A stretch of 43,186 bases of DNA from Actinomycetes bacterium (GCA_022601275.1 JAHZIT010000055.1:1-43186), one strand, 5' to 3'. Positions 1 to 9,276 are shown, numbered from the stretch's first letter. Numbers and translations are program-made. Notes: generated by a model from the sequence alone, not told the origin.

Positions 1-74
1 AGATCGAGTCGAAGACGATGTCCAAGTTGCGGCACCCCAGCCGGTCTCAGGTGCTGCGCGACTACCTGGACTGA
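1..74 (+). CDS. sigA: Principal sigma factor SigA, C-terminal end (partial)
   Basis: The frame starting at base 3 reads IESKTMSKLRHPSRSQVLRD, then YLD and a TGA stop at 72-74. This is the C-terminus of mycobacterial SigA (MysA/RpoD), just after the region 4.2 helix-turn-helix that contacts the -35 element. Only 23 codons are inside the window; the rest lies to the left. The following genes reproduce the order seen downstream of sigA in M. tuberculosis, which supports the call. Confidence 0.93.
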   Translation, partial: IESKTMSKLRHPSRSQVLRDYLD

Positions 75-146
75 GCGACACTCCCGATTCCTGCTCTGAC
101 CTGGGAGTTCGCCGGCTTCTCGCGGCCGCGAGCCGATGGGTGGGTT

Positions 147-215
147 AGTTCTGCCGAATAGTTAAGTTCTGCCGACGAGTCGTCGGTGAGCCGATGACTT
201 CATGCCTTCGGCATG
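147..215. other. sigA downstream region: direct repeat and two hairpins
   Basis: AGTTCTGCCGA occurs twice (147-157 and 165-175), 18 bp apart. It is followed by a 15-bp palindrome CCGACGA-G-TCGTCGG (172-186) and a short hairpin CATGCC-TTC-GGCATG (201-215). The stretch lies between the sigA stop and the end of the convergent secreted-protein gene. The hairpins could end transcription from both sides, but neither is followed by a T-run, so terminator function is an inference. Confidence 0.4.
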
Positions 216-232
216 CCTGCGGCGGAGGACAC

Positions 233-799
233 CTATAGCGGCGAAGGCGCAGTGGTTGCTGTTGGCGCCGGGGGCGCCGGTGCCGGGGCCTGCGCTGGTT
301 CCGGAACCTGAGCCTGCGGTGGTTCCTCAGCCGCCGGAGCCTGAACTTGCGCTGGTACCGGGGCCGCCGGAGCCTGAGCCTGGGCCGGTTCCTCAGCCGC
401 CGGAGCTTGGACTTGCGCTGGTTCCAGAGCCGCCGGAGCCTGAGCCTGCGCTGGATCCTCAGCCGCCCCCGGCAGTTGAGCCAACGCTGGTTCCGGAGCT
501 GCCACCAAGGACGTCGCGCATGGTGTGGTCAGATCCATGTCGGTGACATACGGACGTCCTGCCTCGTCCAGACAGGCTTGATAGCACCTTTGGTGCTTGA
601 GCCCGAAGGCTTCGGCGGTCTCGCAGTGGTTGAAGCTGCCGTCGGCCAAAGCGGCCTGGTCGCAGTACCCGCCGCTGAAGCCGGCGAACGAGGTGACCTG
701 GCACTCCCCCGGAACGGCATCTGCCGAAGGAGTGGTCGGGGCCAAGAAAAAACAACCGGCGACAGCCGGGATGGCGCCGATCAGTATCCGCTTCCGCAT
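233..799 (-). CDS. Secreted protein with Cys-containing N-domain and Pro/Ala/Gln repeat tail
   Basis: 188 aa. An N-terminal signal peptide (MRKR, then a hydrophobic stretch to about residue 27, cleavage probably near ADA) shows export. Residues 30-95 form a small domain with six cysteines (C33, C46, C59, C72, C76, C94), probably disulfide-bonded outside the cell. From residue 116 to about 170 an 11-residue unit of the form PAQ[AV]QAPAAxx is repeated four to five times, alternating A and V, so there is a 66-bp higher-order repeat; the rest of the tail is Pro/Ala. The ATG has GGAG six bases upstream. The N-domain recalls small mycobacterial CDGP-type secreted proteins, but I do not recognise a defined family. 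Function unknown; cell-wall spanning or adhesion would be guesses. Confidence 0.7.
   Translation of the reverse strand: MRKRILIGAIPAVAGCFFLAPTTPSADAVPGECQVTSFAGFSGGYCDQAALADGSFNHCETAEAFGLKHQRCYQACLDEAGRPYVTDMDLTTPCATSLVAAPEPALAQLPGAAEDPAQAQAPAALEPAQVQAPAAEEPAQAQAPAAPVPAQVQAPAAEEPPQAQVPEPAQAPAPAPPAPTATTAPSPL
290..454 (-). repeat. 33-bp tandem repeat encoding PAQxQAPAAxx
   Basis: Coding minisatellite in the secreted-protein gene: about five 33-bp units, each giving 11 residues rich in Pro, Ala and Gln. Alternate units share A or V at position 4, which suggests duplication of a 66-bp double unit. Copy number is likely to vary between strains. Confidence 0.7.
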
Positions 800-1005
800 C
801 GCTAACTCCGGTGACTCCTGTGGTTTGTGATATTTCTGTTACGCCTGTGCAAGGGAGCATAGGACCAAGTTTCCGTCCGCATTGCGGATTTGACCGATCC
901 TGTCCCGCCGGGCCGCCGCAGCCGTCGGTCGCCGGAGTGCGGCGCAGGACCGCAGCCGCTGCGAGTGGGCTCCAGCGTCGGACCCGGCGCCAATCTCGGA
1001 ACAGT

Positions 1006-1377
1006 TCATCGCACGCCAGGCCGAAACACACCGTGGCGGTCTGGCAGGTACGCAGTAGCGCTTACCACCGCCGCTACCGGCAGGGGCCCGTACAAATGCG
1101 GGAACACCATGCCGTCGGGATCGCCGGGGACTCCAGGCTCCCACCGCACCGGGGATGAGAGCCGCGCGGAGTCCAGGCGCAGCAACATCATGTCGGTCCG
1201 CCCCGCGTACAACCGGTTTGCGGGCAAATGAACCTGTTCTTGACTCGACAGATGCACGAAGCCCACCGCGCGGAGAGAATCGGGCCGGTACTCCCGGGAA
1301 TGTCGGGCGTCCCGCCACTGGGCCGCGGTGCACAGATGGACGAGTACCGGCGTGCCAGGAGTGTGAGTATTACTCAT
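1006..1377 (-). CDS. DUF952 family protein
   Basis: 123 aa, small soluble protein matching the DUF952 pattern: an N-terminal LVHLCTAAQW segment, the GFVHLSSQEQVHLPANRLY core and a C-terminal FPHLYGPLPVAAV segment. Family function is unknown. I start at the ATG at 1377 because GGGGGC lies about 8 bases upstream; an in-frame TTG at 1392 would add five residues. It corresponds by position to the Rv2705c slot of M. tuberculosis. It is divergent from the DUF7455 gene, with 130 bp between the two starts that must hold both promoters. Confidence 0.72.
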   Translation of the reverse strand: MSNTHTPGTPVLVHLCTAAQWRDARHSREYRPDSLRAVGFVHLSSQEQVHLPANRLYAGRTDMMLLRLDSARLSSPVRWEPGVPGDPDGMVFPHLYGPLPVAAVVSATAYLPDRHGVFRPGVR

Positions 1378-1507
1378 TGCGTCGGCCCCCAAACGTCACA
1401 ACACACCCACCAGTGAGACACGACACACCCCAAACCCCCGGGGAACAAGGCCGGAACCCCAAGCGTCTGACAGAGTAGATGTACGTCGCTACACCTATGG
1501 AGGTGCC

Positions 1508-1699
1508 ATGACCGCAACGCTCACCAGTCCCGAATTGACCTTGGCTGACCGCTGCGACCGTTGTGGCGCCGCGGCACGGGTGCGAGCCAAGCTTCCATCG
1601 GGCGCTGAACTGCTGTTCTGCCAGCATCATGCCAACGAGCACGAAGCGAAAGTGGTCGAGTTGGCGGCCGTCCTCGAAGTAAGCCAGTTGGAGCCTTAG
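1508..1699 (+). CDS. DUF7455-type small protein
   Basis: 63 aa. Has the motif DRCDRCGAAARVRA followed by LPSGAELLFCQHHANEHEAKV; CxxC and CxxH spacings (C16, C19, C37, H40 region) look like a single zinc site. A strong ribosome binding site (GGAGG, 5 bases before ATG) fixes the start. This is a conserved actinobacterial family of unknown role, usually found close to sigma-factor genes. It ends 27 bases before the BrkB-family gene and may be co-transcribed with it. Confidence 0.8.
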   Translation: MTATLTSPELTLADRCDRCGAAARVRAKLPSGAELLFCQHHANEHEAKVVELAAVLEVSQLEP

Positions 1700-1726
1700 T
1701 CGCCAATCAGTAATGCTGGACTGGTC

Positions 1727-2776
1727 ATGAGCGACCAGTCAGTGCGGACACCGGAGCGGCCGCGGCCGTCGCGCCACCACATTCGGCACATCACCGGACG
1801 GACGTTGGCCAAGAGTTGGGACGACTCGATCTTCGCGGAGTCCGCCCAAGCCGCTTTCTGGTGCGCGCTGTCGCTGCCGCCGCTGCTGCTGGGAATGTTG
1901 GGCAGCTTGGCCTACGTCGCTCCCCTCTTCGGGCCGGACACCTTGCCAGTGATCCAAGACCAACTGGTCAGCACCGCCGCGCGGTTCTTCTCCCCCAACG
2001 TGGTCACCGAGATCATCGAGCCCACGGTTCTGGACATCGTCAAGGGCGCCCGCGGCGAAGTGGTATCGCTGGGATTCGTGATCTCGCTGTGGGCAGGTTC
2101 GTCGGCCGTCTCGGCGTTCGTCGACTCGATCACCGAGGCCCACAGCCAGACACCTTTGCGCCACCCGGTGCGCCAGCGGTTCTTCTCTCTTGGCCTGTAT
2201 GTGGTCATGTTGGTCGGCGCCATCGCTACCGCACCCTTCCTGGCCCTAGGGCCGCGCAAGGTCGCTGACTTCATCCCCGACAGTTGGGACCAAGTGCTGC
2301 GGTTCGGCTACTACCCGGTGCTCTTTGTGGCATTGGTGCTGGGCGTGAACGTGCTGTATCGCGTGTCCCTGCCCAAACCTCTGCCCTCGCATCGGCTGCT
2401 GTACGGGTCGGTTCTGGCCGCGGTGGTGTTCTTGGTCGCCACGGGGGGACTACGGGTCTATCTGACGTGGATCACCAGTACGGGCTACACCTACGGCGCG
2501 CTCGCGACACCTATCGCTTTCCTGCTGTTCGCATTCTTCCTCGGCTTCGCGATCATGCTCGGCGCCGAATTGAACGCAGCCATTCAGGAAGAATGGCCTG
2601 CACCGGACACTCATGCCAAGCGCTTCCGATGGTGGCTGGAATCAAAAGCCGAATCGCTGAACGGCGGAAACAGCGTGCCCTTCGCCGGCTCCTCGGATGC
2701 CCTCGATGCGCCTGACCAAATTGTCGAACCGCCCGACACCGCCGCCGCCGGCAACCGCGATGCCGCTACTTCTTGA
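1727..2776 (+). CDS. YihY/BrkB family inner-membrane protein
   Basis: 349 aa. Several hydrophobic segments (roughly residues 45-70, 120-140, 155-180, 195-215, 225-245, 260-285) and the family-typical stretches FWCALSLPPLLLGMLG, VSLGFVISLWAGSSAV and FLLFAFFLGFAIMLGAELNAA identify a BrkB/YihY protein (Rv2707 position). The biochemical role of the family is not settled; some members are called virulence or serum-resistance factors, without proven transport activity. The C-terminal 60 residues are polar. The start codon has no clear Shine-Dalgarno sequence. The 3' end overlaps the convergent DUF3039 gene by 11 bp. Confidence 0.85.
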   Translation: MSDQSVRTPERPRPSRHHIRHITGRTLAKSWDDSIFAESAQAAFWCALSLPPLLLGMLGSLAYVAPLFGPDTLPVIQDQLVSTAARFFSPNVVTEIIEPTVLDIVKGARGEVVSLGFVISLWAGSSAVSAFVDSITEAHSQTPLRHPVRQRFFSLGLYVVMLVGAIATAPFLALGPRKVADFIPDSWDQVLRFGYYPVLFVALVLGVNVLYRVSLPKPLPSHRLLYGSVLAAVVFLVATGGLRVYLTWITSTGYTYGALATPIAFLLFAFFLGFAIMLGAELNAAIQEEWPAPDTHAKRFRWWLESKAESLNGGNSVPFAGSSDALDAPDQIVEPPDTAAAGNRDAATS

Positions 2777-3002
2777 GCTGCTGATAGATCTTTTTGCAGT
2801 CGGGACACACCGGCGAACCCGGCTTGGCCGACCGTGTCACCGGGAACACCTCCCCGCACAACGCAACGACGTGGGTGCCCATCACCGCACTCTCGGCGAT
2901 CTTGTCCTTCTTGACGTAGTGGAAGAATTTCGGGGTGTCGTCGCCAGTCCCGTCATCGGCGCGTTCGTCGGTATCGGGCCGCTCGATCGTCTGGGTTTCC
3001 AT
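2766..3002 (-). CDS. DUF3039 family protein
   Basis: 78 aa, matches Rv2708c-type DUF3039 proteins: KFFHYVKKDKIAESAVMGTH, then VVALCGEVFPVTRSAKPGSPVCPDCKKIYQQL. C49 and the CPDC pair probably bind one zinc ion, so a small zinc-ribbon protein is likely. Role unknown; conserved in Actinobacteria. It overlaps the end of the preceding opposite-strand gene by 11 bp. Confidence 0.85.
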   Translation of the reverse strand: METQTIERPDTDERADDGTGDDTPKFFHYVKKDKIAESAVMGTHVVALCGEVFPVTRSAKPGSPVCPDCKKIYQQLKK

Positions 3003-3079
3003 CGCTCCATTCTGCCTCGCAATAGTTCGGTAAGAAACGTGGCGGTCACACCCGGGTGTAGATGTGGAACAGTGGAGAC

Positions 3080-3514
3080 ATGAAACAAGGCCAAGAGCTG
3101 AGTTTCGATGACGACGGTCGGCCGGTGTTGATCACCGGCGCTGCCCCCGCCTACGAAGAACAGCACCGCCAACGGGTACGCAAGTACCTCACGCTCATGT
3201 CGTTCCGCATCCCCGCACTCGTCCTGGCCGCGGTGGCCTACGGAATCTGGCACAACGGTCTGATCTCGCTGGCGATCGTCGTGCTGTCGATTCCGTTGCC
3301 GTGGATGGCTGTACTGATCGCTAACGACCGACCGCCCCGACGTGCCGAGGAACCCCGCCGCTTCCAGTCGAGGCGGCAGATTCCGCTGTTCCCGACCGCT
3401 GAGCGTCCCGCAATCAACGGCATGGGCCACGGAGCGCCCGGGCAGGGCGACGGCGCGGATGCGCCCTACGACGCGAACACCGCGCCCGGTTTCGGCGGCG
3501 ATGTTCCGCGCTGA
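3080..3514 (+). CDS. DUF3099 family membrane protein
   Basis: 144 aa, DUF3099 (Rv2709 position). Polar N-terminus with LITGAAPAYEEQHRQRVRKY, two transmembrane helices (about 43-62 and 66-84) separated by a short loop, then a basic and proline-rich cytoplasmic tail. I prefer the ATG at 3080 (GGAG just upstream, although very close); an in-frame ATG at 3062 would add six residues and cannot be excluded. Function unknown. Confidence 0.78.
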   Translation: MKQGQELSFDDDGRPVLITGAAPAYEEQHRQRVRKYLTLMSFRIPALVLAAVAYGIWHNGLISLAIVVLSIPLPWMAVLIANDRPPRRAEEPRRFQSRRQIPLFPTAERPAINGMGHGAPGQGDGADAPYDANTAPGFGGDVPR

Positions 3515-3597
3515 GAATCTTCTGGCTCACTTCTCAGCACATTCTCAGGTGCACCTCCGATAATCGCAGGTCAGAACGTGTGAACCGACGCAACTGC

Positions 3598-3626
3598 GGG
3601 AACTCTTTCCCGCCCCAGGGCGTTGT
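3598..3626 (+). promoter_or_regulatory. ECF-sigma-type promoter of sigB
   Basis: GGGAACT (3598-3604) and CGTTGT (3621-3626) are separated by 16 bases, 36 bases before the sigB ATG. This resembles the GGAAC...CGTT promoters used by SigE/SigH-class factors, which are known to transcribe sigB in mycobacteria. Assignment is by pattern; which ECF factor is used here is not visible. Confidence 0.6.
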
Positions 3627-3661
3627 AAGTCATGAAAGTTCGACCCACTCAGGAGGCCGTA

Positions 3662-4621
3662 ATGGCAAATGCCACCAGCAGTCGCGTTGACCACAGTCTG
3701 GACGCTCAGAGTCCAGCCGCAGACCTGGTGCGCGTTTATTTGAACGGTATCGGCAAGACCGCGTTGCTCAACGCAGCCGATGAGGTCGACCTCGCCAAGC
3801 GAATCGAGGCCGGACTCTACGCGCGGCATTTGCTCGACACCCGCAAGCGCCTGGGCGAAACCCGCAAACGCAACCTCGCGGCCGTCGTGCGCGACGGTGA
3901 GTCAGCACGGCGCCATCTGCTCGAGGCCAACCTGCGCTTGGTGGTATCGCTGGCCAAGCGCTACACCGGGCGCGGCATGCCGTTGCTCGATCTGATCCAA
4001 GAGGGCAACCTGGGCCTGATCCGCGCGATGGAGAAATTCGACTACGCCAAGGGCTTCAAATTCTCCACTTACGCCACCTGGTGGATCCGTCAAGCGATCA
4101 CTCGCGGAATGGCTGACCAGAGCCGCACCATCCGGCTCCCGGTCCATCTCGTCGAGCAGGTCAACAAGCTCGCCCGCATCAAGCGTGAGATGCACCAAAA
4201 CCTCGGCCGTGACGCCACGGACGAGGAACTCGCTGAGGAGTCCGGAATACCCGCGGAGAAGATCGCCGACCTGCTCTCGCACAGTCGCGATCCGGTGAGC
4301 CTGGACATGCCGGTGGGCACTGACGAAGAAGCGCCGCTCGGCGACTTCATCGAAGACTCGGAGGCCATGTCGGCAGAGAACGCGGTGATCTCCGAGCTGC
4401 TGCACACCGACATTCGCTACGTGCTGACCACCCTTGACGAGCGCGAACAGCAGGTCATCCGGCTGCGGTTCGGTCTGGACGATGGCCAGCCCCGCACGCT
4501 GGACCAAATCGGAAAGCTGTTCGGGCTCTCCCGCGAACGCGTGCGCCAGATCGAGCGCGAGGTCATGTCAAAACTGCGCAACGGCGAACGTGCCGACCGG
4601 CTACGTTCCTACGCCAGCTGA
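3662..4621 (+). CDS. sigB: RNA polymerase principal-like sigma factor SigB
   Basis: 319 aa. Group 2 sigma-70 protein, close to M. tuberculosis SigB over its whole length. Region 1.2 starts near residue 20 ([18 protein letters not shown]). Region 2 spans about 88-160, including core-binding [18 protein letters not shown] and the -10-reading [16 protein letters not shown]. Region 4.2 near the C-terminus has [19 protein letters not shown]. SigB supports transcription in stress and stationary phase. The ATG at 3662 is chosen because AGGAGG precedes it by 6 bases and because the protein then matches the family length; a frame extension to 3632 has no such signal. Confidence 0.96.
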   Translation: MANATSSRVDHSLDAQSPAADLVRVYLNGIGKTALLNAADEVDLAKRIEAGLYARHLLDTRKRLGETRKRNLAAVVRDGESARRHLLEANLRLVVSLAKRYTGRGMPLLDLIQEGNLGLIRAMEKFDYAKGFKFSTYATWWIRQAITRGMADQSRTIRLPVHLVEQVNKLARIKREMHQNLGRDATDEELAEESGIPAEKIADLLSHSRDPVSLDMPVGTDEEAPLGDFIEDSEAMSAENAVISELLHTDIRYVLTTLDEREQQVIRLRFGLDDGQPRTLDQIGKLFGLSRERVRQIEREVMSKLRNGERADRLRSYAS

Positions 4622-4635
4622 GCAGATTTCGCTTC

Positions 4636-4666
4636 GGAGAGCCCGCCGGATTTCGGCGGGCTCTCC
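4636..4666 (+). terminator. Intrinsic-type hairpin after sigB
   Basis: Perfect 13-bp inverted repeat GGAGAGCCCGCCG / CGGCGGGCTCTCC with a GATTT loop, 15 bases after the sigB stop. No T-run follows, as is common for mycobacterial terminators. It separates sigB from ideR. Confidence 0.75.
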
Positions 4667-4757
4667 GTCGTCGGTTTGGAGCGGACTGACCGCTGGATGC
4701 AGCGCCGCTGTTCAGAAGGGTCGACCGGTAGACTCTGCTCCGACGGAGGATGTGCGA

Positions 4758-5450
4758 ATGAACGATCTTGTCGATACCACCGAGATGTATCTGCGAACCA
4801 TTTACGACCTTGAGGAAGAGGGCGTCGTACCACTGCGGGCGCGGATTGCAGAGCGGCTGGATCAGAGTGGCCCCACCGTAAGCCAGACCGTGTCGCGGAT
4901 GGAGCGAGATGGGCTCTTGCACGTCGCTGGCGATCGGCACTTGGAGCTCACCGACAAAGGTCGGTCACTAGCCGTCTCGGTGATGCGCAAGCACCGGTTG
5001 GCAGAGCGACTCCTAGTCGACGTCATCGGGCTGCCGTGGGAAGAGGTGCACGCCGAGGCGTGTCGCTGGGAGCACGTGATGAGCGAGGATGTCGAGCGAC
5101 GGCTTGTCCAGGTTCTCAACAACCCCACCACTTCCCCGTTCGGAAACCCGATACCCGGCCTGTCCGAACTCGGCGTCGGCGACCATCTCAGCGACGCAAC
5201 CGTCGAGCTGGTGCGTCTGACCGAGTTGCCCGCAGGGATGCCGGTGGCAGTAGTGGTGCGCCAGTTGACCGAACACGTGCAGGGCGATGCCAACCTGATC
5301 GCGCGGCTCAAAGACGCCGGCGTGGTACCCAGCGCTCGGGTAACGGTCGAGGTGAACAACCATGGCGGCGTCATGATCGTCATCCCCGGCCACGAACAGG
5401 TCGAGCTGCCCCACGAGATGGCCCACACCGTAAAAGTCGAGAAGGTTTGA
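4758..5450 (+). CDS. ideR: Iron-dependent repressor IdeR (DtxR family)
   Basis: 230 aa, exactly the length of M. tuberculosis IdeR. N-terminal winged helix (1-73) with the recognition helix SGPTVSQTVSRMERDGL, dimerisation domain (74-140) and C-terminal SH3-like domain (about 150-230). All metal ligands known for IdeR are present: M10, C102, E105, H106 for site 1 and H79, E83, H98 for site 2. With Fe(II) it represses siderophore genes and activates iron-storage genes. CGGAGGA lies 8 bases before the ATG. I saw no IdeR box (TTAGGTTAG-type) in this window, so its targets lie elsewhere. Confidence 0.96.
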   Translation: MNDLVDTTEMYLRTIYDLEEEGVVPLRARIAERLDQSGPTVSQTVSRMERDGLLHVAGDRHLELTDKGRSLAVSVMRKHRLAERLLVDVIGLPWEEVHAEACRWEHVMSEDVERRLVQVLNNPTTSPFGNPIPGLSELGVGDHLSDATVELVRLTELPAGMPVAVVVRQLTEHVQGDANLIARLKDAGVVPSARVTVEVNNHGGVMIVIPGHEQVELPHEMAHTVKVEKV

Positions 5451-5452
5451 CC

Positions 5453-5467
5453 CCGGGCTGCGCCCGG
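5453..5467. terminator. Hairpin between convergent ideR and DUF4192 gene
   Basis: CCGGGC-TGC-GCCCGG lies 3 bases after the ideR stop and 17 bases from the stop of the opposite gene. Stem 6 bp, no T-run; could serve both directions. Confidence 0.5.
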
Positions 5468-5483
5468 AACCGAAGTTGATCCG

Positions 5484-6536
5484 CTACCCCGCTCGGCGAC
5501 CGAACCGTCGGCTCGGCGGTAGCCGAATACCAAGCTGCTCGGCAAGGCGGTAGCCGGTGCTGGCCAACTCGCGGATTTGTTCTGGCCGCATCCCCGACTG
5601 CAGCGCCTTGTCGAGCATCGTCGCCATCCGATGCCTTGGCATGCCTCTCAATGCAGCGTCAAGCGATATGCCCGCAAGCGGTCCATCCCCCCGCGCATAT
5701 GCCGAAAATGCAAGCAGCACAAGCGCTTCCACTCGCCAAGGTTCTGGGAGCCGGCGGGCCAAGTCGGCCCACAGCGATTCGGCCGATCCCGCGTGGTCGC
5801 CGACGGCCAGCGCATACAGGGTGTCGCGCACCCGCGGATCGGTCAGTGCCAGTGCCAATCGTGCCAATTGGCCGTCGGCGAGCGGACGCCCCCTACCAAG
5901 CTGCTCAGCGCAGGCGAAGGCGTGCTCGACGTCGCTTCGAGCCTGCGAATCGGGCCGATCAGGATCGAGCTGACCGCACTGCTCGATCACCCGGGCCAAC
6001 TCGGCGCTGCGCTCGGAATCGGCGGGCTCGACTACTGCGACAAGCTCGGAACGACGGGCGTACAGGCGGCGACCGTCCAGCACCGCGGCCGCCGCGATAG
6101 GCGACGCCGCGGGGTCCTCGACCACACCCGAGCTGCCACATCCATCTGCGCAGTACCACCGGCCGCCGGCAGCGACCTTGTCGACCACGTGCACGGCGAA
6201 CAACTCGACATCCCTCCTCGCGAGCTCGACAGCCAATTGGTGCGCCAGGTCGCGGTACTCCTCGGCGCACATCTGGCACGCGGCGCCCTGGTCATCGACG
6301 ATCACCGCGATCGCGATCTCGGCTCTGGATGCGGCGGCCATCTCCGCGAGGTGACCCAACGAGTCAACGGCCTGCTCGCTGCCGAGATCAGCACGCATGA
6401 CGGCGCCCATCTCTCCGTGCGCGGCGGTTACGAGCACCAGCGATTCCTCGGGCACGAAGCCAAGGACAGCCGGGAGCGCAGCAATCAGAACGCCGGGCCG
6501 GTCGAGCGGGGAATCGGGGCGATGTGTTTTTGACAT
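5484..6536 (-). CDS. DUF4192 domain-containing protein
   Basis: 350 aa, Rv2712c position. The opening [22 protein letters not shown] is the hallmark of DUF4192, a family of unknown function widespread in Actinobacteria. The middle has [22 protein letters not shown] and [20 protein letters not shown], the last being well conserved in the family. The C-terminal third is helical. I start at the ATG at 6536 (MSKTHRP); a frame extension to 6569 adds 11 Cys-rich residues that look unlike the family. It is divergent from sthA, with 153 bp between. Confidence 0.83.
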   Translation of the reverse strand: MSKTHRPDSPLDRPGVLIAALPAVLGFVPEESLVLVTAAHGEMGAVMRADLGSEQAVDSLGHLAEMAAASRAEIAIAVIVDDQGAACQMCAEEYRDLAHQLAVELARRDVELFAVHVVDKVAAGGRWYCADGCGSSGVVEDPAASPIAAAAVLDGRRLYARRSELVAVVEPADSERSAELARVIEQCGQLDPDRPDSQARSDVEHAFACAEQLGRGRPLADGQLARLALALTDPRVRDTLYALAVGDHAGSAESLWADLARRLPEPWRVEALVLLAFSAYARGDGPLAGISLDAALRGMPRHRMATMLDKALQSGMRPEQIRELASTGYRLAEQLGIRLPPSRRFGRRAG

Positions 6537-6689
6537 ACCGCAAACCTGACAACAGCTGCCGACGAACAATCGCAGACGCTGCTCCCCCGGGCCCGAACCG
6601 TGGATGAAATCGCACTTGGGGATGACCGTCCCGTAGATAATCGCCCATCGGGATGCGAGATTGGGGCAACCGGCGTAGACCTTGAGTGC

Positions 6690-8105
6690 ATGGGTTCCAC
6701 GCAGGAATACGACCTAGTCGTCATCGGGTCCGGCCCGGGCGGGCAGAAGGCGGCCATCGCCGCAGCCAAGCTCGACAAATCCGTCGCCGTCATCGAACGG
6801 GGACTCATGCTGGGCGGCGTATGTGTCAATACCGGAACCATTCCGTCGAAGACGCTGCGCGAAGCCGTCGTTTATCTCACCGGCATGAACCAGCGCGAAC
6901 TCTACGGTGCGAGCTACCGCGTCAAAGACAAGATCACCCCCTCGGACCTTCTCGCCCGCACGCGGCATGTCATCGGCAAGGAGATCGACGTGGTGCGATC
7001 GCAGCTGATGCGCAACCGCATCGAGCTCTATGTGGGGCATGCCCGGTTCATCGACGCACACACCATCCACGTCGACGAACCCAACCGCGCCGAACGCGTC
7101 ACCGTCAGCGGCCGCAACATCGTCGTCGCAACGGGCACCAAGCCGGCCCGACCCGTCGGCGTCGAATTCGACGAGAGCCGGGTGCTGGACTCCGACGGCA
7201 TCCTCGATCTCAAATCGATCCCAGGATCGATGGTCGTCGTCGGCGCGGGTGTCATCGGGATCGAGTACGCCTCGATGTTCGCGGCACTGGGCACCAAGGT
7301 CACCGTCGTCGAGAAGCGCGACAGAATGTTGGAATTCTGCGACCCCGAGGTCATCGAGGCCCTGAAGTTCCATCTGCGCGACCTAGCCGTCACGTTCCGG
7401 TTCGGCGAGGAGGTCACCGCCGTGGACATCGGGTCCGCGGGCACCCTGACCACATTGGCCAGCGGCAAGCAGATTCCCGCCGAGACAGTCATGTATTCAG
7501 CCGGCCGGCAGGGCCAGACCGACCACCTCGACCTCGCGAACGCAGGTCTGGAGGCCGACCACCGCGGCCGAATCTTCGTCGACGACAACTACCAGACCAA
7601 GGTCGACCACATCTATGCCGTCGGCGACGTCATCGGTTTCCCGGCGCTGGCGGCCACCTCCATGGATCAAGGCAGGTTGGCCGCGTATCACGCATTTGGG
7701 GAGCCCTGCAAGGGTATGACCGATCTGCAACCCATCGGCATCTACTCGATACCCGAGGTGTCCTACGTCGGCGCAACCGAAGTAGAGCTGACCAGGGAGT
7801 CGGTGCCCTACGAGGTCGGAGTGTCCCGATACCGCGAGCTGGCGCGCGGCCAAATCGCCGGCGACTCCTACGGCATGCTCAAGCTTCTCGTATCGACGGA
7901 GGACCTGCGGATACTCGGCGTCCACATCTTCGGCACCAATGCCACCGAGATGGTGCATATCGGTCAAGCCGTGATGGGCTGTGACGGCACCGTCGAATAC
8001 CTGGTGGACGTCGTATTCAATTACCCGACGTTCTCCGAGGCGTACAAGGTCGCGGCGCTGGAGGTGATGAACAAGCTGCGCGCACTCAAACAGTTCCGAT
8101 CCTGA
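6690..8105 (+). CDS. sthA: Soluble pyridine nucleotide transhydrogenase (SthA/UdhA)
   Basis: 471 aa flavoprotein that transfers hydride between NADPH and NAD+ in the cytosol. FAD-binding [10 protein letters not shown] at 13-22, NAD(P)-binding [13 protein letters not shown] at about 183-195, second FAD contact IYAVGDVIG, and a C-terminal dimerisation domain. The position of the redox disulfide of dihydrolipoamide dehydrogenases reads [15 protein letters not shown]45 is kept and the second cysteine is T50, as expected for SthA and unlike disulfide reductases. Start at 6690 ([10 protein letters not shown]) gives the family length; the open frame extends 90 bases further upstream without a better start. 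Confidence 0.93.
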   Translation: MGSTQEYDLVVIGSGPGGQKAAIAAAKLDKSVAVIERGLMLGGVCVNTGTIPSKTLREAVVYLTGMNQRELYGASYRVKDKITPSDLLARTRHVIGKEIDVVRSQLMRNRIELYVGHARFIDAHTIHVDEPNRAERVTVSGRNIVVATGTKPARPVGVEFDESRVLDSDGILDLKSIPGSMVVVGAGVIGIEYASMFAALGTKVTVVEKRDRMLEFCDPEVIEALKFHLRDLAVTFRFGEEVTAVDIGSAGTLTTLASGKQIPAETVMYSAGRQGQTDHLDLANAGLEADHRGRIFVDDNYQTKVDHIYAVGDVIGFPALAATSMDQGRLAAYHAFGEPCKGMTDLQPIGIYSIPEVSYVGATEVELTRESVPYEVGVSRYRELARGQIAGDSYGMLKLLVSTEDLRILGVHIFGTNATEMVHIGQAVMGCDGTVEYLVDVVFNYPTFSEAYKVAALEVMNKLRALKQFRS

Positions 8106-8226
8106 GTCCATCCGAGCTCGCGCATCAGCCCCCGGGTGCGAGACAATAATGGTTCACGCTGCCGTCGGCATCGCCGTCGTAGCGCACCGCCAGCCGTCGC
8201 GGCGGACGGCGAGAAGGAGGCGAAAG

Positions 8227-9207
8227 ATGGCTGACAGCGAAGATGATGCAGGTCAGCAATACCAACCTGAGCACACCGGCATGTACGAGCTGGAGTTCCC
8301 CGCCCCGCAGCTCTCCTCCGCTGATGGCCGCGGCCCGGTGCTGATCCATGCACTCGAGGGCTTCTCGGACGCCGGCCGGTCGATCAAGCTGGCCGCCGAT
8401 CACCTCAAGAACACCCTCGACATGGAGCTGGTGGCGTCTTTCGCGATCGACGAGCTACTCGACTACCGGTCCCGACGACCGTTGATGACGTTCAAAACCG
8501 ATCACTTCACCCAATACGACAATCCGGAATTGAACCTGTACGCGTTGCACGACAGCGTCGGGACACCGTTTCTGCTGCTCGCCGGCCTGGAACCCGACCT
8601 GCGATGGGAGCGTTTCATCACCGCAGTACGACTGCTGGCCGAGTCGCTCGGGGTGCGCCGGGTCATCGGCCTGGGCGCCATTCCGATGGCTGTCCCTCAT
8701 ACCCGGCCGATGACGTTGACCGCGCACTCGAATGACAAGGAGCTCATCGCCGAACACCAGCCCTGGGTCGGAGAGGTTCAGGTTCCGGGCAGTGTGTCCA
8801 ATCTTCTTGAGTTCCGGATGGCCCAACACGGCTATGAAGTCGTCGGGTTCACCGCCCATATCCCGCACTATCTGGCGCAGACCGATTACCCGTCCGCAGC
8901 CGAGATGCTGCTGTCGGAGGTCGCGAGGAGCGGTTCGCTGAAGATCCCGACCGCCGCGCTCAGCGAGGCCGCCGCCGAGGTCCAGGAAAAGGTCAACGAG
9001 CAGGTGGCAGCCAGCGAAGAGGTCGCTCAGGTGGTGGAAGCGCTGGAGCGCCAGTACGATGCATTCGTTGCCGCACAGGAGAACCGGTCACTTCTGGCAC
9101 GTGACGAGGATCTGCCCAGCGGTGAGGAACTCGGCGCCGAGTTCCAGCGATTCCTTGCCCAACAGGACGGTGAGAAAGACGGGGACAATCCCCCTGCAAG
9201 TCCCTGA
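8227..9207 (+). CDS. PAC2 family protein (Rv2714-type)
   Basis: 326 aa. PAC2 (proteasome assembly chaperone 2-like) fold: PVLIHALEGFSDAGRSIKLAADHL, DELLDYRSRRPLMTF and LGVRRVIGLGAIPMAVPHTRP are family signatures; the C-terminal region (about 245-300) is a long helix rich in Glu and Ala. Role in bacteria is not established; the relation to proteasome assembly is by fold only. AAGGAGG seven bases before the ATG fixes the start. It is followed 69 bp later by a hydrolase gene on the same strand. Confidence 0.85.
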   Translation: MADSEDDAGQQYQPEHTGMYELEFPAPQLSSADGRGPVLIHALEGFSDAGRSIKLAADHLKNTLDMELVASFAIDELLDYRSRRPLMTFKTDHFTQYDNPELNLYALHDSVGTPFLLLAGLEPDLRWERFITAVRLLAESLGVRRVIGLGAIPMAVPHTRPMTLTAHSNDKELIAEHQPWVGEVQVPGSVSNLLEFRMAQHGYEVVGFTAHIPHYLAQTDYPSAAEMLLSEVARSGSLKIPTAALSEAAAEVQEKVNEQVAASEEVAQVVEALERQYDAFVAAQENRSLLARDEDLPSGEELGAEFQRFLAQQDGEKDGDNPPASP

Positions 9208-9276
9208 CTAACGCGTAGTTGCTACCCAACCCGACGACGAAGTGGGCAACATGACCGTGATCATGGAGTTGGCGAC

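Noticed and set aside
800..1005. A small gene between the secreted protein and DUF952 genes
   Set aside because: Available frames are short, Arg/Pro-rich and lack ribosome binding sites; the 206 bp more likely carry only the promoter of the secreted protein gene.
4758..5450. IdeR autoregulation through an IdeR box near ideR
   Set aside because: No TTAGGTTAGGCTAACC-like sequence seen upstream of ideR or elsewhere in the window.
5577..6533. Long open frames (318 aa and others) on the plus strand opposite the DUF4192 gene
   Set aside because: GC-rich antisense frames; composition lacks any domain, and the minus-strand gene has clear family motifs.
6686..7984. 432-aa open frame in another frame of sthA
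   Set aside because: Arg/His-rich translation typical of a frame-shifted GC-rich gene; SthA motifs occupy the other frame without a break.
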